From: Arenicellaceae bacterium
GTDB lineage: Bacteria; Pseudomonadota; Gammaproteobacteria; Arenicellales; Arenicellaceae
Length of the DNA stretch: 33,248 bases
Direction: 5' to 3'
NCBI GenBank assembly: GCA_029246505.1
Contig: JAQWNC010000021.1
Coordinates: 1-33,248 of the forward strand
How positions within the stretch are numbered: the first letter of the stretch is position 1; each line of letters starts with the position of its first letter. Of the stretch, positions 16,407 through 24,646 are shown piece after piece. The notes beneath the pieces were generated by a model. It had not been told where the DNA came from. It saw nothing but the letters and a program-made list of their open reading frames with translations, and searched no databases. The translations under genes were made by a program, and so were the position numbers.

Positions 16407-18101
16407 TTGTCGATGGTTCCAGGTTCTATATGTTTGCTTGTTCGTAGCCACATTCAAGTTAAGTTGCTTAGCTTGGTATTGCTGGCCATTTGTGTCCCTG
16501 TATCCGCTCAGGATTCTAATGCTTTGCCCGAATCTGAGCAGGAAGTTGTTAATCCCCAACCGTTAATTATAGAAGAAAACGAACCCGTTCCCGGTAGCGA
16601 TCAGATTTCAAATATTGGTATTGGTTTGTCGGCGGAGGTCGATCTGGAGGCAAGTCGTGGTCTGCAACGAAAGCGCAATCAGCTTGAGCATCAAATTAGT
16701 CAATTAGAGAACGAATTTGGCCCCTATTTCCAGGAATTGACTGAGCCTATGCTGGAACTGTCTGAAGTTTATCGTGATCTAGGCGATCAAGAATCCAGTC
16801 TGGTACTACTTGATCGCAGTTTGCATATGGTGAGAATAAATAGCGGTCTTGACTCTATCGAGCAGATGCCAGTATTACGCTTGTACGCAGATGCCCTTGC
16901 TTTCGGTGGGGAAGACGAAAAGGCAGGGGCTAAACAATTCCAATATTTCCAGATTGCACAACGCACAATGAATCCTAGCAGCGATGAGTTTATAGAAGTT
17001 ATGCTCGAGATGCGAGAACACCATGCCGCTCGCTTTATCGCTTCAAAAGATGGTGTCTCCGTAAGAGATTTGGTTGGTGGGTATTCCTTATCGTTGAATC
17101 TTGCCGATGCACTTGAAGACAAGTATTTGGTTGAAGTGATCGTTGAGGAGGATGTTGTGGTTCGAACCATGACGGTAAATCCAGAGTATCGGGATAACTT
17201 GCTATGGTTACTGTCCTTGGATTATTTGTTGTTTAAATTCGGATTCCACGAGCGAGACTCAATGTTTCAAACTTATAGTCCTGCATTAGTCTCTAGAATT
17301 GGCGCGCAACGATCGGGAGCGTATGCCAGTGAGGCTGTATTTTTTAGGGACCCTGAATCTAACTACCGCCGCGGCATACAAAGGGCAGTCGCCTTGGTAG
17401 AAATGACCGCACAAATTGAGGGCTGGGGTTCTATCGAACATGTTTTAGCGCAGGTGATTCTGGGTGATTGGTATATGTTGTTTGGGCGCCGTGAGCGCGC
17501 AGGTGCTAGTTACGCTGAGGCTCTTGAGCTTGCAACTACACCCGCAGTTCGGGAGCCTTTGGAGCGTATATTTGCATCGGCATCGGAGTTGCCGATTACT
17601 AAGCTTTCTGCTGAAGCGTTTTATGTAAAAGCATTTGAGTATTTAAATGAGCAAACCGAACAGACCGAGCAGATTCAAAACTCTGAGGTTCAGCGTGGAT
17701 TCATCAAGTTCTCGTACAATTTGAGTGTTAGTGGCCGCGTAAATGGTGCAGAAATTATTGAAACAAACCTTCGTTATCCAGAGTCTGTATTGCGGCAAGA
17801 GCTGCGTGAAATGCGTTCTACGCGTACCCGTCCGATTTTTTCTGAGGCCGGTTTTGTTGAGAGTAATGGTTTGGTGAAAACTAGATATCCTAGGGGATCT
17901 GAGTTACAGGATAATTTGGAGGACCTCGAAGACCCAGCCGAGATGGAGGACAGTCTAGGAATTGCTACGGAGAACAGCTTAAGCACTGGCGAAGCAGGTG
18001 AAGAGCAAACACAAGCGCGGTCGGCTATAGAGGCATCAAACACTGAACCGCTAAATATTCTCGATGATTCTACGCGCGAAGCATCTGAAGGTGCCTTTTG
18101 A
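16407..18101 (+). CDS. Exported TPR-like protein with TonB-like C-terminal domain
   Basis: First gene of the operon. It has a signal peptide (hydrophobic core about residues 19-32, likely cleavage after PVSA, residue 34), then a short coiled coil (about 78-105). A long helical region follows with TPR-like segments such as ELSEVYRDLGDQESSLVLLD and, later, GDWYMLFGRRERAGASYAEA. From about residue 430 FIKFSYNLSVSGRVNGAEII and the next 50 residues follow the pattern of a TonB/TolA-type C-terminal domain. The last 60 residues are acidic and disordered. The start may be TTG 16407, with AGGGG at good spacing, or ATG two codons later. Its stop overlaps the next start by 4 nt. No exact family recognised; a periplasmic coupling role is inference. 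Confidence 0.7.
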   Translation: MSMVPGSICLLVRSHIQVKLLSLVLLAICVPVSAQDSNALPESEQEVVNPQPLIIEENEPVPGSDQISNIGIGLSAEVDLEASRGLQRKRNQLEHQISQLENEFGPYFQELTEPMLELSEVYRDLGDQESSLVLLDRSLHMVRINSGLDSIEQMPVLRLYADALAFGGEDEKAGAKQFQYFQIAQRTMNPSSDEFIEVMLEMREHHAARFIASKDGVSVRDLVGGYSLSLNLADALEDKYLVEVIVEEDVVVRTMTVNPEYRDNLLWLLSLDYLLFKFGFHERDSMFQTYSPALVSRIGAQRSGAYASEAVFFRDPESNYRRGIQRAVALVEMTAQIEGWGSIEHVLAQVILGDWYMLFGRRERAGASYAEALELATTPAVREPLERIFASASELPITKLSAEAFYVKAFEYLNEQTEQTEQIQNSEVQRGFIKFSYNLSVSGRVNGAEIIETNLRYPESVLRQELREMRSTRTRPIFSEAGFVESNGLVKTRYPRGSELQDNLEDLEDPAEMEDSLGIATENSLSTGEAGEEQTQARSAIEASNTEPLNILDDSTREASEGAF

Positions 18102-18718
18102 CTCGCTTGCCAATTTTACTTTTCGGATTGCTCTGTGGGTGTGTGATGGGCGCAGGTTCTGAAGTGGCTGATGCCCAAGATATTCCAAAGTCATCATCAC
18201 AAACGCTGGAAGATGATTTTGCTACCGTTGGACAAGACTTTGATGATTTGATTGCACGTGAGCGCGAGGGTATTTTGCAAAGCGGTGGTATAGATGATGC
18301 CTTACTTGGTCCAGAAGCAGATCTTGAGTACGGAGATGAAACCGTATCGTTGGAGGACCTGGTTGATGTTGATGTGCAAATTAGAGGGATTCCTGTACCG
18401 CCAACAAGCTCAGGTTCGGGCCAACAGGATGAAGGTGAACAGGGTGAAGGTGAACAAGGTGAAGGTGAACAAGGTGAGCAGGAAGGTAGTGAAGGTCAGG
18501 GTTCCCAGGATGCCGCGGGCCAACCCGGTGGTTACCAACCTGGTGGTGCGGAAGGTGCTGAGGGTGAGGAAACGGAGCAGGAGCCAGATGATATTCCCGA
18601 TGGCCAGGATGATGATATTGTCGCGCGACAGTTGAGAGAATTAGCAGAAAATGAAACCGACCCTGAGCTTAAGGAGCGGTTTTGGGACGAATACCGCAAG
18701 TATAAAGCGGAAAACTAG
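18098..18718 (+). CDS. Small acidic exported protein with EGEQG repeats
   Basis: The 206-residue protein starts at TTG within a TTGA overlap with the preceding gene, with GAAGG upstream as RBS. The N-terminus is a signal sequence (MTRLPILLFGLLCGCVMGAG). LCGC could be an imperfect lipobox, or signal peptidase I could cut after ADA (residue 26). Then comes an acidic helical region, a low-complexity Gly/Glu/Gln stretch with three exact EGEQG copies, and a well-formed final helix (DDDIVARQLRELAENETDPE onward, ending YRKYKAEN). The tail is probably the conserved, binding part; the middle is a flexible spacer. Not a recognised named family. Confidence 0.65.
   Translation: MTRLPILLFGLLCGCVMGAGSEVADAQDIPKSSSQTLEDDFATVGQDFDDLIAREREGILQSGGIDDALLGPEADLEYGDETVSLEDLVDVDVQIRGIPVPPTSSGSGQQDEGEQGEGEQGEGEQGEQEGSEGQGSQDAAGQPGGYQPGGAEGAEGEETEQEPDDIPDGQDDDIVARQLRELAENETDPELKERFWDEYRKYKAEN
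18431..18475 (+). repeat. In-frame 15-bp tandem repeat, three copies
   Basis: Three head-to-tail units GAAGGTGAACA(G/A)GGT occur within the preceding coding sequence, each encoding EGEQG. Because the unit is a multiple of three, copy-number change by slippage would lengthen or shorten the spacer without breaking the frame. Degenerate units continue to about 18510. Confidence 0.85.
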
Positions 18719-18748
18719 GTTAATTAGATGCAGGGTTAACGGGGGCTT

Positions 18749-19939
18749 ATGATAAGGCAAGTTTTAGTTATAGGATTAGCGAGCGCGTTGAGCGGGTGTG
18801 CATCGTATACGGTTCGTACTACTGACCATACGCCGCTGCGGCCAGCGACAGTTGCACAAGAGCAGCAGGCGGTATACTTGGATGTTGGTGTGGTCGCGAT
18901 GGACCCTGGTTTAGATGTTAGCGCTGAAAATGAGGAAGTGATCTTTCCAGAGATTAGAATAGCGGAATCAAATTTTCATGCACAAAAATTGGTCGCCACC
19001 ATTCAACGCAGTGGATATTGGGGTGCAGTGCGAGTGGTGCCGAATATGGATGTACTTACTGAAGTGCAGGTAGACAGTAAAATCTTGAAGTCAGATGGGG
19101 AATCATTGGAGCTTCAGGTAAAGGTTACCGATGCGGCTGGAAAGCAATGGTTCGATCGCAAATTCGTAGAGGTAATCAGTCAGCTAGCGTACGAACGACA
19201 GCAATTACGGCGAGCCGACCCATTTGATGGCATGTATAACCAAATAGCAAATGCAATGGCGGACTATCTGCTAAAACAAGACGCAGATAATTTAAACAAC
19301 GTGCGAATAATTACGGAATTGCGCTTTGCTGGTGAATTTTCCCCTGAAGTCTTCAGTGATTATCTTTCGAGGAATCGAAGTGGAAGGTATAGCTTCAGCC
19401 GCCTGCCGGCAGAGAATGATCCGGCAGTTGAAAAGATACGCTTTATTCGTGAGCGTGATTATTTGTTCGTCGACACTTTGCAGGAGTACTACGATATCTT
19501 TAGTCGTGATATGGAAGTGCCCTATAATGAGTGGCGGAAAGCCAGCTATACCGAAGTGCAGGAATTGCGGGACCTAAAGCGACGTTCCAATATGGAAATG
19601 TTGGCTGGGGCGGCTGCGATTGTTGGAGGAATAGCGTCGGCTGCAACCAGTGGGACGGCTGGAGGGTATTTGGGTGGAGCATCTCTAGCCTCTGCTGGGG
19701 GTTATTTAATACGCCGTGCAGTTGAAACTCGAGATCAGATGTCTACGTCGATTGATGTGCTGCAAGAGCTGGGCAGTTCGTTACAATCGGAAGTGGAACA
19801 GCGTGTGATCGAACTGGACGATCGAACAGTTCGATTGACCGGCTCTGTGAACGAGCAGTACCTTAGATGGAAGGAAGTACTAAGAGAAATTTATCGAGAT
19901 GAGTATGGTGAAGTCGAAGCACCGATGGATGCAAGTTAA
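18749..19939 (+). CDS. Outer-membrane-type lipoprotein with glycine-rich segment
   Basis: The 396-residue protein has a lipoprotein signal with lipobox LSGC (cysteine 17) followed by Ala, which predicts outer-membrane sorting by Lol. The central region looks like a mixed alpha/beta domain (YLDVGVVAMDPGLDV, VQVDSKILKSDGESLELQVK, VTDAAGKQWFDRKF). Around residues 285-325 a glycine/alanine-rich stretch (GAAAIVGGIASAATSG then GGYLGGASLASAGGYL) resembles a glycine zipper and could insert in or pack against membrane. It is followed by a helical C-terminus. The gap from the previous gene is 30 nt and to the next 26 nt. No named family recognised; it is likely the outer-membrane anchor of the operon's complex. 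Confidence 0.68.
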   Translation: MIRQVLVIGLASALSGCASYTVRTTDHTPLRPATVAQEQQAVYLDVGVVAMDPGLDVSAENEEVIFPEIRIAESNFHAQKLVATIQRSGYWGAVRVVPNMDVLTEVQVDSKILKSDGESLELQVKVTDAAGKQWFDRKFVEVISQLAYERQQLRRADPFDGMYNQIANAMADYLLKQDADNLNNVRIITELRFAGEFSPEVFSDYLSRNRSGRYSFSRLPAENDPAVEKIRFIRERDYLFVDTLQEYYDIFSRDMEVPYNEWRKASYTEVQELRDLKRRSNMEMLAGAAAIVGGIASAATSGTAGGYLGGASLASAGGYLIRRAVETRDQMSTSIDVLQELGSSLQSEVEQRVIELDDRTVRLTGSVNEQYLRWKEVLREIYRDEYGEVEAPMDAS

Positions 19940-19965
19940 ACTTGCGGCTAATTTGAGAAATATCG

Positions 19966-21501
19966 ATGCCGCAAAGTAATGACATACAACGAAGTCGGGG
20001 TAGGAGTCTTCGCGAAGCGAAGATAGAAGCTATATCGGTAAGTCTTAGCAGTGCTAGCGTTAGTGATGCCAACGACGAAAAGCATTTGAACAAGTTATTA
20101 ATTGGGGGTATCTCTGCGGGTGTTTTGCTCCTTGTATTATTAAGCCTGTGGAAGCCACAACCAGTTAAGGTAGAGGCAGCTGTAGCCGAAGAATTATCAG
20201 AACCATCTGCTGAGGAAAGTACCGACGTTTTTCAGAGCGCTATAGTATCTAAAAGTTTTGAGGTGGCTGAGCAAGCAAGGCTTAGGCGATCTGCGCAAGA
20301 TAAGCTCGCTCAATTATTGCTGATTCAGGTAGAGTTGGCAGCAGTGAACGTTGATAAGTGGGCGGTGACACGACTTAACGAGTTAGTGCAAAAAGCGGAA
20401 TCAGGCGATCGAGCCTACCGTGATAGAAACTATGTGATGGCAGATACTGAGTATGGCGATTCGCTAGCAATTGCGGAATCTCTAAAACAACAGAGTCCAC
20501 AGATTCTCGAGGAGGCATTGGAGTCAGGTCGATCTGCGTTAACTAGAATGGATGGAGAGGGGTCGAAACAGGCTTATGCACGCGCTTTATTGGTAGATCC
20601 AGAGAATTCTGAAGCGTTAGCTGGACTGCGCCGGGCTGAATTGCAGGATGAGCTGTCGCAATGGATGATTAACGCACAAAAGTTACAAGCCGCTGGTGAT
20701 TTAGATCAAGCGCTCGCCGCTAGTGAGGACCTTGTACTGATAGATCCATTGAGTGAGCCGGTCCAAAAATTTAAACGGCAGCTGGAGCAAGCGATTTTGG
20801 AGCGTGACTTTACAGCGGCAATGTCTAGCGGTTACCGATATTTGGATAGTGAAGAACTAGCGGCGGCGCGCAGTGCTTTTTCGCGGGCAGATAAGCTGCG
20901 CCCAAATTTAACCGAGGTGGCTGTAGCGTTGCAGAGCGTGAGTAGTGCGGAAATTTCTCAACGAGTGGGCTTGCTTTCCGGTCGTGCGCGCGAAGCCGAA
21001 GCCGAAGAGGACTGGCAGCAGGCAGTAGAAGCTTATAGTCAGGTTTTGCAGCTAGAGTCTGGAAGTATTGATGGATTGATTGGCCAGGCTAGAGCGCAAG
21101 TGCGGTTGTCATTAGATCGAAAACTAGTTGCCTATCGAGGTGATTTTGACAGCTTGCTTGACCCTGTGGTTCGTGAACAAGCTCGAACCACCCTCAACCA
21201 GGCGCGGGAATTGCCTTCAGCAGGTTCGCGATTGCTGGAGCAAATAGCCAGTATATCGGCAGAATTGGATAAACTGGTTGGTGAAGTAAACGTGCAACTG
21301 GTTTCAGATGGTGTGACTGACGTGAGAATTCTTCGACAATCACGACTTGGTGTGTTTCAGCAAGAGGAGTTGATTTTGTCGCCTGGGAAGTATGTTGCAG
21401 TTGGATCCAGGACCGGCTTCCGTGATGTTCGCCTGGAATTTGTTGTGCGCTCCGGAGAGCCGCTCGAACCTCTGAATATAGCCTGTACTGAGGCTATTTA
21501 G
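19966..21501 (+). CDS. Membrane-anchored TPR protein with PEGA-like C-terminus
   Basis: The 511-residue protein has a cytosolic basic N-terminus of about 40 residues, one transmembrane helix (43-62, KLLIGGISAGVLLLVLLSLW) and a long periplasmic helical domain. TPR-like helix pairs include GDLDQALAASEDLVLIDP, ARSAFSRADKLRPNLTEV and DWQQAVEAYSQVLQLESGSI. The last 70 residues end in a PEGA-like unit, LSPGKYVAVGSRTGFRDVRL, matching the repeats of the next gene. PEGA units are beta-sandwich surface modules and TPRs bind proteins, so a scaffold role in the periplasm is likely. It is 7 nt from the next gene, so co-expression is nearly certain. Confidence 0.72.
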   Translation: MPQSNDIQRSRGRSLREAKIEAISVSLSSASVSDANDEKHLNKLLIGGISAGVLLLVLLSLWKPQPVKVEAAVAEELSEPSAEESTDVFQSAIVSKSFEVAEQARLRRSAQDKLAQLLLIQVELAAVNVDKWAVTRLNELVQKAESGDRAYRDRNYVMADTEYGDSLAIAESLKQQSPQILEEALESGRSALTRMDGEGSKQAYARALLVDPENSEALAGLRRAELQDELSQWMINAQKLQAAGDLDQALAASEDLVLIDPLSEPVQKFKRQLEQAILERDFTAAMSSGYRYLDSEELAAARSAFSRADKLRPNLTEVAVALQSVSSAEISQRVGLLSGRAREAEAEEDWQQAVEAYSQVLQLESGSIDGLIGQARAQVRLSLDRKLVAYRGDFDSLLDPVVREQARTTLNQARELPSAGSRLLEQIASISAELDKLVGEVNVQLVSDGVTDVRILRQSRLGVFQQEELILSPGKYVAVGSRTGFRDVRLEFVVRSGEPLEPLNIACTEAI

Positions 21502-21508
21502 ACCGGGC

Positions 21509-23554
21509 ATGTCGAAATCGTTTACGCGGCCGCTAACGGCTACTCCTTTTGAGCCGACCTCAGTAGATAAACCATCCGGGAAAGTTGGTTATAGCCGCCT
21601 GCTTGTCTGGTTTGCAATTGCTTCAGTAGGAAGCATTTTGTTATTCATATTATTGGCTCGTTCTGTCTATATTGATGCAGAGCCTATCGAGGGTTTAGTA
21701 GCCCTGGATGGCGGATTTTCCTTGTCGATTGGTAAACGGTATTTGGCCATCCCGGGTGAGTATCGGGTTGCGGTAAGCAGGGAAGGCTATGTTGACGTTG
21801 ATGACACCGTATCTGTGTCATGGGAGTCGGTGCAGAATTTTCACTATCGATTGGAAAAATTACCTGGCTCGTTGAGCTTATTTGCAACCGATGATGCAGG
21901 CGGTCTGGTTTATATGAACGGTCGATTGCGTGGTCGGTTGCCGTTACAAGTTGATGAACTTGAGGCCGGGACCTATCGTTTGAGGGTTACCTCTGATGGT
22001 TATTTACCATACGAGCAGGAATTATTGGTGGAGGGTATGGGCACTCATCAAGATGTCGAATTGGCTTTGATTGCTAATGGCGCCCGTCTTTCCGTAGAAT
22101 CTAGCCCAGCGGGTGCAACTTTTTCGGTAAATGGCAAGGAACTCGGTACCACGCCATTCAAAGGGGTGATACCCCCAGGTAGCGCTGAATTTATATTGCA
22201 GCATACCGGTTATAAACCATGGAAGGATTTGGCGGTAGTTCGGGTTGGTGATGAGATTAGTTTGGGAGAAATCAATTTGTTGCCTGCCGCAGGCGTGCTT
22301 GATATTACGTCAACGCCCAGCGGAGCAGCGGTGACATTGAATGACGAGTATCGGGGCACCACACCGTTAAGCGTTGCGATGCCTGATGAGTCGGAGCATC
22401 AAATAGAAATTTACAAGGATGGGTACCAGCGATTAGTGCGTCGAATGAGCATTGCCAAGCAATCGAAAGAACGGTTGATAGTGGAGTTGGCTCGTAGCTC
22501 CGGCGATGTAGTTTTCGAGGCAAATTTGGAAGACGCTGAAGTCATTATTGACCAGCGATCATATGGAAAGGTCAATCAGACCGTTAAATTACCAACTCGT
22601 GCACACCAGGTATTGATTCGTAAAACCGGTTATCGTGATTATGTTACTTCGGTTACTCCGCGTGAAGGCGTGGAGCAACTAATTAGAGCTGAGCTGGTAT
22701 CCCTACAGTCCGCCGCTTCGTCTCTGGCATTGGTAACAAAAAATTCCATTGGTATGCAGCTTAAGCTATTGCGCCCAACTGAGACGTTTCGTATTGGTGC
22801 GCCTCGGCGCGAACAGGGTCGACAAGCAAATGAAGTAGAGCGGACGATAAAACTTAGCCGACCTTTCTATGTAGCAACGCATGAGGTAACTAATACCGAG
22901 TTTAAGCGGTACTTGCCATCACATAGTAGCGGCCGTGTTGGAGATCAAAGTTTGGATCAAATCTCGCATCCGGCAGTAAACCTGAGCTGGGATCAGGCCG
23001 CTGGTTTTTGCAATTGGTTAAGCCTGCAAGAGGGGCTTGATCAGGCATATGAAATAGCTGAAGGTAGGGTTGTTTCTTCGAATTTAGAAGCCAGTGGATA
23101 TCGGTTGCCAACAGAGGTGGAGTGGGCATATGCAGCGCGATTTTCAAATCAAGGAATGATGCGTTATACCTGGGGGGATAGCGCAGAACCCCTTATGGAT
23201 AGTGCAAATATTGCAGATGAAAGCGCTATAAAATTTATCGCACGAATTTTCCGGGGTTACAACGACCGCTTTTCATTAACCGCTCCGGTGGGGAGTTTTA
23301 CGCCGAACCAATTAGGACTTTTTGACATGTCCGGCAATGTGGCCGAGTGGGTGCATGATTTCTACGAAGTTAAGGTGATCGCGCCCGGCAAGGTTGAAAC
23401 AGACCCTAGCGGAGCAGCACGCGGGCGCTATCATGTTGTTAGGGGCTCGGGTTGGAAGCATGCTAGTGTAACCGAGCTACGGCTATCGTTTAGGGATTAT
23501 AGCGATCAACCAAGAAACGATTTGGGGTTTCGGGTGGTGAAATGGGCGAATTAA
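21509..23554 (+). CDS. Membrane-anchored five-PEGA protein with catalytically dead FGE/SUMF1-like domain
   Basis: The 681-residue protein has a transmembrane helix at about 30-50 and then five PEGA-like repeats. Characteristic pieces are LAIPGEYRVAVSREGY, LEAGTYRLRVTSDGYLPY, SSPAGATFSVNGKELGTTPF, STPSGAAVTLNDEYRGTTPL and RAHQVLIRKTGYRDY. From about residue 415 a formylglycine-generating-enzyme fold follows: FYVATHEVTNTEF, VNLSWDQAAGFCNWLS, GYRLPTEVEWAYAAR, LGLFDMSGNVAEWVHDFY, VVRGSGWKH and LGFRVVKW. Active FGE enzymes carry two cysteines shortly after the RGGSW/Y motif; here the stretch WKHASVTELRLSFRD has none, so sulfatase maturation is unlikely. A structural or binding role fits better. 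The stop overlaps the next start by 13 nt. Confidence 0.85.
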   Translation: MSKSFTRPLTATPFEPTSVDKPSGKVGYSRLLVWFAIASVGSILLFILLARSVYIDAEPIEGLVALDGGFSLSIGKRYLAIPGEYRVAVSREGYVDVDDTVSVSWESVQNFHYRLEKLPGSLSLFATDDAGGLVYMNGRLRGRLPLQVDELEAGTYRLRVTSDGYLPYEQELLVEGMGTHQDVELALIANGARLSVESSPAGATFSVNGKELGTTPFKGVIPPGSAEFILQHTGYKPWKDLAVVRVGDEISLGEINLLPAAGVLDITSTPSGAAVTLNDEYRGTTPLSVAMPDESEHQIEIYKDGYQRLVRRMSIAKQSKERLIVELARSSGDVVFEANLEDAEVIIDQRSYGKVNQTVKLPTRAHQVLIRKTGYRDYVTSVTPREGVEQLIRAELVSLQSAASSLALVTKNSIGMQLKLLRPTETFRIGAPRREQGRQANEVERTIKLSRPFYVATHEVTNTEFKRYLPSHSSGRVGDQSLDQISHPAVNLSWDQAAGFCNWLSLQEGLDQAYEIAEGRVVSSNLEASGYRLPTEVEWAYAARFSNQGMMRYTWGDSAEPLMDSANIADESAIKFIARIFRGYNDRFSLTAPVGSFTPNQLGLFDMSGNVAEWVHDFYEVKVIAPGKVETDPSGAARGRYHVVRGSGWKHASVTELRLSFRDYSDQPRNDLGFRVVKWAN

Positions 23555-23736
23555 AATGGCTACTGATTTCTGGGCTTGTATTAATGCTTATCGCTCCCGG
23601 GGCATTTTCTCAAACTGAGGAAGAAGCCGCTGAAGAAGACGAGACCGAGGATAGACTAGTTATCCCTGAAGACGAATTTGTGCCAACTGAACAAATTTCC
23701 GAAGATAATGCAGTCCCGTTCCCAGTTGATATTTAA
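23542..23736 (+). CDS. Tiny exported acidic protein
   Basis: The 64-residue product has a clear signal peptide (MGELKWLLISGLVLMLIAPG, cleavage likely after AFS, residue 23). Only about 40 mature residues follow, very rich in Glu and Asp with no cysteine. It overlaps the preceding gene by 13 nt and starts at ATG after a GGTGG-containing RBS. That overlap and the classic signal sequence argue that it is real. The length suggests a small subunit or a tether. An 88-nt gap without a gene separates it from the channel subunit gene, the largest gap inside the operon. Confidence 0.6.
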   Translation: MGELKWLLISGLVLMLIAPGAFSQTEEEAAEEDETEDRLVIPEDEFVPTEQISEDNAVPFPVDI

Positions 23737-23824
23737 CAGTATGTTAAAAAATTTAAAGACCCAATTGAACGATTATTAATAGCTATAGACTTGGCCGTAA
23801 AAAGCGTTTGGAAAAAACCTGACT

Positions 23825-24646
23825 ATGAAAATAATATCTATGAACCAGAACAGCGCCAAATCTGAATTGATGTATCAATTGTTAGCTTTGCTTATTGTGA
23901 CCATTGTGGTGCATTCAGTGTATGTGACTATTATTCGGCCCCAGGCAGCATCACTTGTAGCTGAGCAATTGGTAAGGCAAGAGGCTGGTGAAACATATGA
24001 AGCGCAGCGGTCTGTGTTTATTATTCTAAAAGATCTTGAACAGGAAGCCTGCTTTATTTTAATGCTTTGGGCGATGCTGATTATGTATCGAAAGTCTCAA
24101 CAGGTGGGAGGTGAGCGCTCGATTATGGACCGATTCCTATTGGAAATACCTGATGGGACCAGGGTGCTACCCGAGGATGCTCGACAGCTCGCCCGCCCGA
24201 TTGAGGCATTGAGCGAGGATGAGCAAGACTGGTTGCCTGCAAGAGCAGTTTCTGCTGCTTTATTGCGCTTTTCTTCCACTCGAGATATAGGTAGTGTGTC
24301 CACAGCAATACGTGAAGTGTGTGACAGTCATTCCGAGCGACTGGATTCAGAGTTATCGATGATTAGATACATTGGCTGGGCGATTCCATCGATTGGTTTT
24401 ATTGGAACGGTTCGTGGTATCGGTGATGCACTTGGTAAAGCGCATGAGGCTGTCGAAGGTAATATCTCCGGGGTGGCTGCGAGTCTCGGGGTAGCTTTTA
24501 ATTCGACTTTTGTCGCATTGTTGTTAAGTATCGTGTTGATGTTTTTTATGCATCAACTTCAATTACAGCAAGAGCGTCTGGTGCTGGATACCGAGAAGTA
24601 TTGCGATCGAAAGTTATTACGCTTTTTGAAGGTGGTTTCTGAATGA
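23825..24646 (+). CDS. MotA/TolQ/ExbB-family proton channel subunit
   Basis: Inner-membrane protein of 273 residues. Transmembrane helices lie at about 17-37, 74-88, 182-200 and 219-243. The third and fourth carry the family signature: YIGWAIPSIGFIGTVRGIGD (182-201) corresponds to the ExbB/TolQ 'A-P-LLGLLGTV-GI' motif, and GVAASLGVAFNSTFVALLLS (216-235) corresponds to the helix with polar Ser/Thr residues lining the proton path. Long cytosolic segments lie between helices 2 and 3 and after helix 4. In known systems five such subunits surround two ExbD/TolR/MotB chains; here the partners would be the two vWA proteins downstream. ATG at 23825; an in-frame ATG at 23840 is possible. It overlaps the next gene by ATGA. 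Confidence 0.87.
   Translation: MKIISMNQNSAKSELMYQLLALLIVTIVVHSVYVTIIRPQAASLVAEQLVRQEAGETYEAQRSVFIILKDLEQEACFILMLWAMLIMYRKSQQVGGERSIMDRFLLEIPDGTRVLPEDARQLARPIEALSEDEQDWLPARAVSAALLRFSSTRDIGSVSTAIREVCDSHSERLDSELSMIRYIGWAIPSIGFIGTVRGIGDALGKAHEAVEGNISGVAASLGVAFNSTFVALLLSIVLMFFMHQLQLQQERLVLDTEKYCDRKLLRFLKVVSE

Noticed and set aside
22750-23554. Active formylglycine-generating enzyme
   Set aside because: The catalytic cysteine pair is absent and no sulfatase gene is nearby.
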